A program made the position numbers and the translations under genes. The notes below the pieces were generated by a model that saw only the letters and a program-made list of their open reading frames with translations, was not told the DNA's origin and did no database searches. Below are positions 34,226 through 41,940 of a DNA stretch of 64,000 nt, piece after piece. Numbering within the stretch: the stretch's first letter is position 1; every line of letters starts with the position of its first letter. The stretch is taken from NCBI GenBank assembly GCA_035549075.1, contig DASZRT010000043.1, positions 41,484 to 105,483 of the forward strand. Direction: 5' to 3'. Source of the stretch: DASZFV01 sp035549075. Lineage in GTDB: Bacteria > Myxococcota_A > Polyangia > Fen-1088.

Positions 34226-34263
34226 ATTCGTTATACGAACTAAATATGATTCGTCATACGAAT
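34226..34263. promoter_or_regulatory. Twin palindromic operator between oxidoreductase and marR-like gene
   Basis: Two 15-bp palindromes, ATTCGTTATACGAAC (34226-34240) and ATTCGTCATACGAAT (34249-34263), lie 23 bp apart centre to centre, in an unusually AT-rich patch. The palindromic half-site ATTCGT matches the size expected of a MarR dimer. They overlap both divergent promoters: a -10-like TATGAT at 34245-34250 reads towards the regulator, so autoregulation and repression of the oxidoreductase are likely. Confidence 0.75.
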
Positions 34264-34298
34264 TGGATCAAGCGCCGCTTTCTGGCTAGTCTCGGAAC

Positions 34299-34799
34299 AT
34301 GGCGAAGGCACGACGCGCGGCCGGCTCTCCCGCGGCGGGCCAGGCGCGCCTCGTCGACGCGCTCGCGCAGTCGGCCTTCGTGACGATGGCCGAGCTCAGC
34401 AAGGTCGGCGCCGACCACGAGCTGTCGCTCACGCAGCTGCGCGTGCTCGCGATCTTGCGCGACCGGCGGCCCCGCATGGCGGATCTCGCGGCTTACCTCG
34501 GTCTCGAGCGGTCGACGATGACGGGGCTCGTCGACCGCGCCGAGCGCCGCGGCCTCATCGCGCGCGCGCCCAGCGACGACGATGGCCGCGCCGTCGACGT
34601 CACGCTGAGCCGCGACGGCCACACGCTCGCCGAGCGCGTGTACGCCGACGTCAAGCGCGCGCTGTCGCCGCAGACCGACCAGCTCACGGCCGCCGAGCAG
34701 CGCCGCCTGCACGCGCTGCTGCGCAAGATGCTCGCGCCGCTCGAAGCGCGCGCCGAAGCGGCGACGAACGTCAGAGGTAATCGATCTCGGCGATCGTGA
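34299..34799 (+). CDS. MarR-family transcriptional regulator
   Basis: This 166-residue winged-helix repressor shows MarR features: LSLTQLRVLAILRDRRPRMADLAAYLGLERSTMTGLVDRAERRGLI (in parts), then the wing APSDDDGRAVDVTLSRDG, and C-terminal dimerisation helices. It is divergent from an oxidoreductase over a shared operator region, typical of aldehyde/quinone or oxidant-sensing MarR proteins; the ligand is unknown. There is one start, ATG 34299. The 3' end overlaps the convergent greB stop by 29 bp. Confidence 0.92.
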   Translation: MAKARRAAGSPAAGQARLVDALAQSAFVTMAELSKVGADHELSLTQLRVLAILRDRRPRMADLAAYLGLERSTMTGLVDRAERRGLIARAPSDDDGRAVDVTLSRDGHTLAERVYADVKRALSPQTDQLTAAEQRRLHALLRKMLAPLEARAEAATNVRGNRSRRS

Positions 34800-35325
34800 G
34801 CTCGCGCGTGCCAGCCTGCACGAGCACGGTCACGGTGTCGCCGAGCGCCTTGCCGATGAGGCCGCGCCCCACGGGCGAGCGCCACGAGATGTCGCCCGCC
34901 GCGCCCGTCTCGTCGGCGCCGACGATCCGATACGTGACGCTCTCGCCGTCCTCGTCCTCGACGGTGACGGTGGCGCCGAAGAAGACGCGGTCGCGACGCT
35001 TCTGCTCGCGCGGGTCGACGATGACGGCGACGTCGAGGCGCTTGGCGAGGAAGCGCAGGCGGCGATCGATTTCGCGCAACTGCTTCTTGCGGTAGATGTA
35101 CTCGGCGTTCTCGGAGCGGTCGCCCTCGGCGGCGGCGTCGGCGAGCGCGCTCACGACCTCAGGGCGCTTCTTGTTGCGAAGGAAGTCGAACTCTTCGGTC
35201 AGGCGGCGGTGGCCGGCGGGGGTGATGTAGTTCTTCTCGGGCGGGCGCTTTTTACCGGGTTCCGCCTCGTCTTCGTCTTCTTCCGGTGGGGCGTCCGGGG
35301 CGCCGGCGTCGTTGGGACCGCTCAT
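34771..35325 (-). CDS. greB: Transcription elongation factor GreB-like
   Basis: This 184-residue factor rescues backtracked RNA polymerase by stimulating transcript cleavage. An acidic N-terminal extension (about 1-30, EEDEDEAEPG) precedes the coiled-coil domain: KNYITPAGHRRLTEEFDFLR, RPEVVSALADAAAEGDRSENAEYIYRKKQLREIDRR (in parts). The GDRSENAEY tip is diagnostic of GreA/B. The C-terminal FKBP-like domain has GATVTVED, ISWRSPVGRGLIGKALGDTV and the final LTIAEIDYL. The YIYRKKQLRE pattern favours GreB over GreA. The acidic extension is unusual. Confidence 0.93.
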   Translation of the reverse strand: MSGPNDAGAPDAPPEEDEDEAEPGKKRPPEKNYITPAGHRRLTEEFDFLRNKKRPEVVSALADAAAEGDRSENAEYIYRKKQLREIDRRLRFLAKRLDVAVIVDPREQKRRDRVFFGATVTVEDEDGESVTYRIVGADETGAAGDISWRSPVGRGLIGKALGDTVTVLVQAGTRELTIAEIDYL

Positions 35326-35376
35326 CCGACGAGGGTAGCCGAATCGGGCGTTCTGCTATAGGTTCCCGTCGAATTC

Positions 35377-36363
35377 ATGACGGCCAAGAAGCGGATCGCG
35401 GTCCTCACGAGCGGGGGCGACGCGCCCGGCATGAACGCTGCCATTCGCGGCGTCGTGCGCATGGGCATCGGCCTCGGCTGGGAGGTGTTCGGCGTCCGCA
35501 ACGGATACGCCGGGCTCGTCGAGGGCGGTGACCTCATCGCGCCGCTCGGCGCGCGCGAGGTCGGCGGCATCCTGGGCCGTGGCGGCACCTTCCTCGGCAG
35601 CGCGCGCCTCGAGACGTTCAAGGACGCCGAGGTGCGCGAGCAGGGCATCCGCAACCTCCAGATCCGCGGCATCGAGGGCCTCGTCGTCATCGGCGGCAAC
35701 GGCTCGCAGTCGGGCGCCCTCGCGCTGTCGAAGATGGGCCTTCCCGTCGTCGGCGTGGCGTCGACGATCGACAACGACCTCACGGGCTCGGACATCACGA
35801 TCGGCGTCGACACGGCGCTCAACATCGCGCTCGAGGCGATCGACCGCCTGCGCGTGACGGCGTCGTCGCACCGGCGGGCCTTCTTGCTCGAGGTCATGGG
35901 CCGCAAGTGCGGCTACCTCGCGCTCATGGCCGGCATCGCGGGCGGCGCCGAGACGATCGTCATCCCCGAGGCCGACGTCGATCCCGACGTCGTCGCCGCC
36001 GAGATCGAGAGCGCGCACCACCGCGGCAAGGCGCACGCGCTGGTCGTCGTCGCCGAGGGCGCGAAGCACAACGCCGCCGCGCTCGCGAAACACTTCGAGC
36101 AGAACCGCGGCCGCATCGGCTTCGACCTGCGCGTGACGACGCTGGGGCACGTTCAGCGCGGCGGCCAGCCCGGCGCCTTCGATCGCCTGCTGGCGACGCG
36201 TTTGGCGGTCGGCGCCGCCGAGGCCCTCGCGCGCGGCGAGAGCGGAACCCTCGTCGGCTTCCTGCGCGGCGAGGTGGCGACGACGCCGCTCGAAGAGGTC
36301 GTCGGCGTGCCGAAGAAGATCGATCTCGAGCTGTTGAACATCCAGAAAGTGCTCGCGAAGTGA
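35377..36363 (+). CDS. Phosphofructokinase-like protein with GGNG active-site loop
   Basis: This 328-residue PFK-family enzyme is close to the standard short PfkA size. Motifs are TSGGDAPGMNAAIRG (11-25), GLVVIGGNGSQSG (101-113), GVASTIDNDL (127-135), EVMGRKCGYLALMAG and GHVQRGGQPGAFDRLLATRL. At the Mg-binding Asp of E. coli PfkA (GGDGS) this protein has Asn108, and at the Gly/Lys position before TIDND it has Ser. Activity or phosphoryl donor may therefore differ from the other copy. It is the first gene of a coupled operon, its stop overlapping the GTG of the glycosyltransferase gene. Confidence 0.9.
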   Translation: MTAKKRIAVLTSGGDAPGMNAAIRGVVRMGIGLGWEVFGVRNGYAGLVEGGDLIAPLGAREVGGILGRGGTFLGSARLETFKDAEVREQGIRNLQIRGIEGLVVIGGNGSQSGALALSKMGLPVVGVASTIDNDLTGSDITIGVDTALNIALEAIDRLRVTASSHRRAFLLEVMGRKCGYLALMAGIAGGAETIVIPEADVDPDVVAAEIESAHHRGKAHALVVVAEGAKHNAAALAKHFEQNRGRIGFDLRVTTLGHVQRGGQPGAFDRLLATRLAVGAAEALARGESGTLVGFLRGEVATTPLEEVVGVPKKIDLELLNIQKVLAK

Positions 36364-38501
36364 CGAGGGGCATCGCCGAAGGCGATGGGGCGGGTAGGCA
36401 GGGTGGTCCGTCCCCGAGCGTCGGCGCCATAGGCGCCGACGGCGGCGACACGCCTCGTCCGGATTTCTTCGACCGCTTCACCGAGCGGCAGATGGCGCTC
36501 GGCGTGATCCTCTTCGGGCTGCTGCTCTACATCCCGTTCGCCGGCACGTACGGCCTGTGGGACCCGTGGGAGACGCACTACTCCGAGGTCGCGCGCCAGA
36601 TGACCTTCCGGGGCGACTACATCAGCCTGTGGTGGCCGGGCTCGCCTCGCGACGTCGACGTGTTCTGGTCGAAGCCGGTGCTGTCGTTCTGGATCATGAG
36701 CCTCGGCATGCACCTGGCCGGCATCGGCTCGCCGGGCGGCGCGCCGGGCGAGATGGCGCTGTCGTCGCGCGCCGAGTGGGCCGTGCGCACGCCGTTCTGC
36801 CTCATGGGCGTGCTCGGCATCTACGCCGTCTACCTGGTGGCGGCGCGCTTCGTGAGCCGCCGCGCCGGCGTGCTGTCGGCCGTCGTGCTCGCGACGGCGC
36901 CCATGTACAGCCTCGTCGCGCGCCAGGCGATGACCGACATGGCCTTCGTCGGGCCCATGGCGATGGCCCTCGCGCTGGGCGCGCTGGCGCTCTTCGACGA
37001 CCGCGACGAGCTGCTGCCGCGGCGAGGGAAGGGCTGGCGCAGCTGGCCCGACCACGGGCTCTTCTACGGCACGCTCATCCTCTTCGCCGTCTGCGTGATC
37101 CCGCAGCTCGTGATCGACTCGATCCAGCTCAAGGTCGAGGTCCCGTGGGGCGAGCGCACGATCAAGATGTACGGCGCCGTCGCGATGATCCCCTACTACA
37201 TCGGCTTCGCGCTGTTCGTGGTCCTCGCGGCGCGCACGCGCTACAAGGCGCCGCTCTACCTTTATCTGGCGGCGATCCTGTGCGGCCTCGCCGTGCTCGC
37301 CAAGGGGCTCGCGGGCCTCGGCCTGCCGCTCATCGTCTTCCTCGCCTACCTCGCGTTCACCTGGAACTGGCGGCGGCTGCGGCGCGCGCAGCTGCTGTAC
37401 GGCGTGCTCGTGTCGCTCGTCGCGCTCGCCGTCGTCGCCGTTCCGTGGCACCACGCCATGCTCATCCGCCACGGGCTGCCGTTCTGGAACGAGCTGTTCG
37501 GCGACAACCACTGGCGGCGCATGGTCATCGGCCGCCACGGCGATCGCGGCTCGTTCGAATACTTCCTGCGCGAGCTCGGCTACGGGATGCTGCCGTGGGT
37601 GGCCGTCGCGCCCGCGGCGCTCGGCTGGGCCGTCATGCGCGCGCGAGGCCGCGCCACCGCCACGCCGGACGAGGTCCGCCGCCAGGAGATCGTCTGGCTC
37701 GGCGCGATCTGGTTCGTGTCGTCGTACGCCGTCGTCTCGCTGTCGATGACGAAGTTCCACCACTACGTGCTGCCGGCCATCCCCGGGCTCGCGATCGTCG
37801 TCGGCTGCTACTTGGATGATCTCTTGCGTCGCGGGACGACGCGCGCCGCGGCGGCGACGGTGCTCGTCGGCCTGCCGTTGCTCCTCGTCATCACCGTCGA
37901 TCTCGTCGCCGCGAAGAACGCGGCCCAGCGCTTCTTGTGGCTGTTCTCGTACGACTACGTGCACAGCCCCCACGGCCGGCCGTGGCCCGAGAAGCTCGAC
38001 TTCACGGGGACGCTCATCGCCTACGGCGTCGCGTTCACGGTGCTCACGGCGGCGCTCGCGTCGAAGCGCGCGCGCAAGCTCGGCCTCGTGGGCCTCGGCG
38101 GCGCCGCGGTCGTCTTCACCTACTTCCTGCTCGACGGCTACATGCGCGACGTCGCGCCGTACTGGTCGCAGAAGGGCCCGATCGCGACCTACTACCAGCA
38201 CCGCTCGTCGCCCGAAGAACGCCTCGTCGCCTACCAGATGTACTGGCGCGGCGAGACCTTCTACACGAAGAACGAGATCTACGAGGGGCCGATGGAGGAC
38301 CGCACGGTCTTCGACGCCGACGGCGCCGACGAGAAGTTCAAGGAGTGGTTGAGCCGCCACGGCGGCCACCGCCAGTTCTTCCTGTTCGAGCGCGGGCAGC
38401 AGCAGCACGTCCAGCAGATGCTGCCCGTGCCCGCGCAGGCGTCGTTCAAGGTCATCGACGACACCAACAACAAGTTCTCGGTCGCGCAAGCGGACTTGTG
38501 A
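36360..38501 (+). CDS. ArnT/PMT-like membrane glycosyltransferase (GT39/83 type)
   Basis: This 713-residue integral membrane protein has about ten TM helices. The family signature near the start is GTYGLWDPWETHYSEVARQM, with the Asp/Glu pair on the first external loop that binds polyprenyl-phosphate sugar donors (as in ArnT and PMT_2 proteins). A C-terminal soluble domain (about 600-713) ends at TNNKFSVAQADL. Sugar and acceptor are unknown; lipid A or protein modification are plausible. GTG 36360 is chosen because it overlaps the upstream stop (GTGA); a start at ATG 36492 would skip a 44-residue Gly-rich, palindrome-coding leader. Its TGA overlaps the glnE ATG by one base. Confidence 0.85.
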   Translation: MTRGIAEGDGAGRQGGPSPSVGAIGADGGDTPRPDFFDRFTERQMALGVILFGLLLYIPFAGTYGLWDPWETHYSEVARQMTFRGDYISLWWPGSPRDVDVFWSKPVLSFWIMSLGMHLAGIGSPGGAPGEMALSSRAEWAVRTPFCLMGVLGIYAVYLVAARFVSRRAGVLSAVVLATAPMYSLVARQAMTDMAFVGPMAMALALGALALFDDRDELLPRRGKGWRSWPDHGLFYGTLILFAVCVIPQLVIDSIQLKVEVPWGERTIKMYGAVAMIPYYIGFALFVVLAARTRYKAPLYLYLAAILCGLAVLAKGLAGLGLPLIVFLAYLAFTWNWRRLRRAQLLYGVLVSLVALAVVAVPWHHAMLIRHGLPFWNELFGDNHWRRMVIGRHGDRGSFEYFLRELGYGMLPWVAVAPAALGWAVMRARGRATATPDEVRRQEIVWLGAIWFVSSYAVVSLSMTKFHHYVLPAIPGLAIVVGCYLDDLLRRGTTRAAAATVLVGLPLLLVITVDLVAAKNAAQRFLWLFSYDYVHSPHGRPWPEKLDFTGTLIAYGVAFTVLTAALASKRARKLGLVGLGGAAVVFTYFLLDGYMRDVAPYWSQKGPIATYYQHRSSPEERLVAYQMYWRGETFYTKNEIYEGPMEDRTVFDADGADEKFKEWLSRHGGHRQFFLFERGQQQHVQQMLPVPAQASFKVIDDTNNKFSVAQADL
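36371..36440. repeat. Two short palindromes at the 5' end of the glycosyltransferase gene
   Basis: CATCGCC-GAA-GGCGATG (36371-36387) and GTCGGCGCC-ATA-GGCGCCGAC (36420-36440) are perfect hairpins within 80 bp of the previous stop. They encode a Gly-rich leader if GTG 36360 is used. They could be intergenic repeats, in which case translation would start later. Confidence 0.5.
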
Positions 38502-41410
38502 TGGGCGCGCCGGCGGCGATCGACGCGCGGCGCGCGCGGTTCGTCGAGCACGGCGGCGGGCTGCCGTCCGAGGGCGGCGAGGTGCGCACGCTGCTCGAGG
38601 CGATCCTCGCGAGCGGCGATCATTTGCCCGAGCTGCTCTTCGGCGAGACGGCGGCGCGTCCGGATGCCTTGCTCGCGCTCGAGCGCGATCCCTGGCTGCG
38701 CGCGCCCAAGCCGCCGGCGCTCATCGCGCGCGCCGTCGACGAAGGGACGGCGGGCGCGACGAGCTTCGCCGACTTCAAGCGCCGCCTGCGCCTCGTGCGC
38801 CGCGCCGAGGTGCTGCGCATGGGCGCGCGCGAGCTGGGGTGGGGGACGACGGCCGAGGTCGCGCGCGAGCTGGCCGCCTTCGCCGACGCCTGCCTCGACG
38901 CTTCCTACCGCTACGCCGACGGCGAGCTGCGCCGCGAGCTGGGCACGCCCGTCATCGATCGCGACGAAGACGAGACGGGTGAGATCGCGCCGCGCTTCGT
39001 CGTCATGGGAATGGGCAAGCTCGGCGGCGAAGAGCTCAACTTCTCGTCCGACGTCGACGTCATCTACTTCTACTCGACCGACGCCGGACACGCGGGCGAG
39101 GGCGATCGCGCCGTGACGCTGCACAAGTACTACTCCGAGCTGTCGCGGCGGATCACGTCGGCGCTCGAGGAGCTCACGGCGGAGGGCATCGTCTTCCGCG
39201 TCGATCTGCGCCTGCGCCCCGAGAGCCGCAACGGCCCGCTGTGCAACTCGCTGGCGGCGGCCGAGCGCTACTACGAGACGTTCGGGCGCACGTGGGAGCG
39301 CCAGACGTGGATTCGCGCGCGCCCGTGCGCGGGCGATCGTTCGCTTGGTGACGAGCTGCTCGCGATGCTCGACGGCTTCGTGTACCCGCGCCACGCCGAC
39401 CGCGGCATGCTCGATGAGGTGCTCGCGCTGCGCGCGCAGTTCCGCGACCCGGCGGACGCGGGCGGACACGACGGGCCGGACGACACGGGCTTCGACGTCA
39501 AGCTGGGCGCGGGCGGCATCCGCGACGTCGAGCTCGTCGTGCAGACGCTGCAGCTGCTCCACGGCGGCAAGAACCGCGACATCCGCGACCGCAACACGCC
39601 GCGCGCGCTCGCGCGCCTCGTGGCCGCGGGCTTCCTGTCGGACCGCGAGGCGCGCACGCTGTCCGACGCGTACCGGTTCTGGCGGCGGCTCGAGCACCGC
39701 GTGATGATCGAGTCGGGCGCGCAGCGCCACCGCTTGCCGTCCGACGACGAAGCGCGCGCCGCGATTGGCCGCGGCGTGGGCTTCGCTGATCTCGAGACCT
39801 TCGACGCCTCGATCGCGCGCGAGCGCGCCGCCGTGTCGGCGATCGCCGCGACCTTCGCCAGCGCTCCCGCAGGTCCGATCGAAGAGGCGGCGCGCCTCCT
39901 GAACCCGCTGCTCGAGCGCGAGACGCTCGAGCGCCTCGCCGCCGAGGCTGGCTTCGCCGACGCCGAGGCCGCCGCCGACGCGCTGGAGATCGCGCGCGCG
40001 CGCATGCCGGCGGCGTTGGTCACTGAGGCGACCGCCTCGCCCGATCCCAACCGCGCGCTCGCGCACTTCCGCGACCTCGCGCTCAACGGCTCGCCAGGGT
40101 TGCTCGCGCTCCTCCGCGGCGAGCCGCGGCTGCTGCGGTTGCTGGGCACGCTGTTCGGCACGAGCGATCGCCTGTCGGATCTTTTGATTCGCCACCCCGA
40201 CGTGTGGGAGACGCTGGTCGTTGGTTTGGGCGCGCGCGCGCGGACCGTCGACGAGCTGCGCGACGCGCTCGCCGAAGAGCGCCGCGTGGCCGCCGAGGCG
40301 AGCGCCGAAGAGGCCGCCGCGCTGGGCGCGCCGCCCGACGAGTCGGTTGCCGAAGAGACGGACCTGCGCGCGATCCGGCGCTTCCAAGCGCAGCAGATCC
40401 TCCGCCTCGGCCTGCACGACGTCGCGGGCACGCTCGACGCCGGCGAGATCAGCGCGCAGCTCTCGCTCCTCGCCGAGGTGTGTCTATCGGCCGCGATCGA
40501 CGCCGTCACGCCCGCGGTCGAGAAGCGCTTCGGCGTCCCGCGCACGGGCCTCACCGTGCTCGCGCTCGGCAGCTTCGGCGCGCGCGAGATGCGCTACGGC
40601 TCCGACCTCGACCTCGTCTTTTTGTACGGCGAAGACGGCGAGAGCTCGACGGGCATCGGCCACCAAGAGTGGTTCGGCCGCGCGTCCCAGCGCGTGATCG
40701 GCGCGCTCGAGGCGCTGCTCGAAGAGGGCCGCCTCTACCACGTCGACACCGGCCTGCGCCCGTCGGGCGCCAAGGGCCTGCTCGTGACGTCGACGGGCGC
40801 CTTCGCGCGCTACCACGAGCGCGAGGCCGCCGCGTGGGAGCGGGTGGCGCTGCTGCGCGCGCGCGTCGTCCACTCGACCGAGCCGCCCGCGCGCCGCGCC
40901 GAGATCGAGGCCCAGCTCGCCGCGATCGCCTTCGACCGCCCCTTCGACGAGCCCCGCTTCCGCGCCGAGATGCGCGACATGCGCGCCAAGATCGAGCGCG
41001 AGCGCGGCCGCGGCCCGCTGCCCAAAGGCTCGCGCCACGTCCGCTTCGACCCCGGCGGCATGATGGACGTCGAGTTTCTCGTCGCCCTCGGCCAGCTCGC
41101 CCACGCCACTGACCCCGCCGTCCGCACCACCGAGCCCGCGCCCGTCCTCGATCGCCTCGCCGCGCTCGGCTGGCCCGCGGCGCTCCCCGACGACTACGCC
41201 TTTCTCCGCCGCGTCGTCATGCGCCTGCGGTTGCTGCAAGACCGCCCCCAAGACGTCATCACCCCCAACGACGTCACGCCCCTCGCACACTCCCTCGACG
41301 TCCCCCCCGAGGATCTCGTGCGGATTCTCGACGCCACGATGAAGCGTGTGCGTGCGGCGTTCGACGAGAAGTTCGGGACCTCCACCGAAGAACAGCCGCC
41401 GCGCCCCTGA
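38501..41410 (+). CDS. glnE: Bifunctional glutamine synthetase adenylyltransferase/deadenylase
   Basis: This 969-residue enzyme adds or removes AMP on glutamine synthetase in response to PII and nitrogen status. It has the two nucleotidyltransferase halves of GlnE. The first has GMGKLGGEELNFSSDVDVIY (about 168-187), with the GxG and DxD metal site; it is the deadenylase half by homology. The second has LGSFGAREMRYGSDLDLVFL in the C-terminal adenylyltransferase domain (about 685-705). A central helical regulatory region lies between. ATG 38501 overlaps the previous stop. It sits as the third gene of a PFK-glycosyltransferase-glnE operon, an unusual pairing of carbon, envelope and nitrogen functions. 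Confidence 0.95.
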   Translation: MGAPAAIDARRARFVEHGGGLPSEGGEVRTLLEAILASGDHLPELLFGETAARPDALLALERDPWLRAPKPPALIARAVDEGTAGATSFADFKRRLRLVRRAEVLRMGARELGWGTTAEVARELAAFADACLDASYRYADGELRRELGTPVIDRDEDETGEIAPRFVVMGMGKLGGEELNFSSDVDVIYFYSTDAGHAGEGDRAVTLHKYYSELSRRITSALEELTAEGIVFRVDLRLRPESRNGPLCNSLAAAERYYETFGRTWERQTWIRARPCAGDRSLGDELLAMLDGFVYPRHADRGMLDEVLALRAQFRDPADAGGHDGPDDTGFDVKLGAGGIRDVELVVQTLQLLHGGKNRDIRDRNTPRALARLVAAGFLSDREARTLSDAYRFWRRLEHRVMIESGAQRHRLPSDDEARAAIGRGVGFADLETFDASIARERAAVSAIAATFASAPAGPIEEAARLLNPLLERETLERLAAEAGFADAEAAADALEIARARMPAALVTEATASPDPNRALAHFRDLALNGSPGLLALLRGEPRLLRLLGTLFGTSDRLSDLLIRHPDVWETLVVGLGARARTVDELRDALAEERRVAAEASAEEAAALGAPPDESVAEETDLRAIRRFQAQQILRLGLHDVAGTLDAGEISAQLSLLAEVCLSAAIDAVTPAVEKRFGVPRTGLTVLALGSFGAREMRYGSDLDLVFLYGEDGESSTGIGHQEWFGRASQRVIGALEALLEEGRLYHVDTGLRPSGAKGLLVTSTGAFARYHEREAAAWERVALLRARVVHSTEPPARRAEIEAQLAAIAFDRPFDEPRFRAEMRDMRAKIERERGRGPLPKGSRHVRFDPGGMMDVEFLVALGQLAHATDPAVRTTEPAPVLDRLAALGWPAALPDDYAFLRRVVMRLRLLQDRPQDVITPNDVTPLAHSLDVPPEDLVRILDATMKRVRAAFDEKFGTSTEEQPPRP

Positions 41411-41632
41411 AGCGCGGTGAGGCCGAGCGACGTCACGTCGTCCGCCGCGACGAGCCCCGCGCCGTTTCGCGAGCCCGCGTCCCGGAGAGAAAACTCTGCT
41501 CAATCAAGACGAAGCGACACGATTCGAGCCGCGAGCTCTGTGCGAGGTTCTTGATTGAGCAGAGTTTTCGGCCGGGAGGGGCGCCCGGAGGACGTGGCGG
41601 CTCTTGATTGAGCAGAGTTTCCAGGCGGGGGT
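41411..41632. repeat. Region with three copies of an AT-rich 20-bp repeat
   Basis: CTTGATTGAGCAGAGTTTTC occurs as an exact inverted copy at 41489-41508 and directly at 41550-41569. A variant ending TTTCC is at 41603-41622. Copies 1 and 2 are inverted and 41 bp apart; copies 2 and 3 are direct and 33 bp apart. The repeats stand out against the surrounding GC-rich DNA. No gene is seen in this stretch. Confidence 0.85.
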
Positions 41633-41939
41633 AGGCGCTCAACGAACGCAACCGCGCGCTCGGGTGGACCGATGACCGACGGTGCGCCGCCACTTGCTCC
41701 GAACGCCGACGGAGGTTCGGCGCGCGCTCGTCTACGTGCTCTCGAACTTTCGGAAGCATCTCCACGCGAAGCCTGACGTCGACCCGCGAAGCTCGGGGCC
41801 TTGGTTCGCGGGCTGGCGTCGTCAGCGGCCCCTGCCCGACGAGAGCCCCATGGCCGCGCCGCGAACTTGGCTGGCGGGCGTGGGCTGGCGTCGCGCCGGC
41901 GGCGCCATCGGGTTCGACGAATGGCCTGGGCGCGAGTGA
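41633..41939 (+). pseudogene. C-terminal remnant of a REP-associated tyrosine transposase (RAYT, IS200-like)
   Basis: The reading RRHLLRTPTEVRRALVYVLS, followed by NFRKHLHA and DPRSSGPWFAGW, is the typical C-terminal part of a REP-associated Y1 transposase. In these proteins the conserved helix ends in ALVYVLQN/SNxRKH, then DPxSSxxWFxGW and AAPRTWLAGVGWRRAG. The N-terminal half, with the HUH and catalytic Tyr, is missing. Just before it, ALNERNRALGWTDD is in a different frame, with a TGA at 41673-41675 in the main frame, so the gene is frameshifted as well as truncated. The repeats upstream may mark the insertion that broke it. It is convergent with dnaE2, two bases between their ends. Confidence 0.75.
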
Positions 41940-41940
41940 C

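Noticed and set aside
41489..41622. The three 20-bp repeats as a CRISPR array
   Set aside because: One copy is inverted, the spacers differ in size (41 and 33 bp), only three copies exist and no cas genes are nearby.
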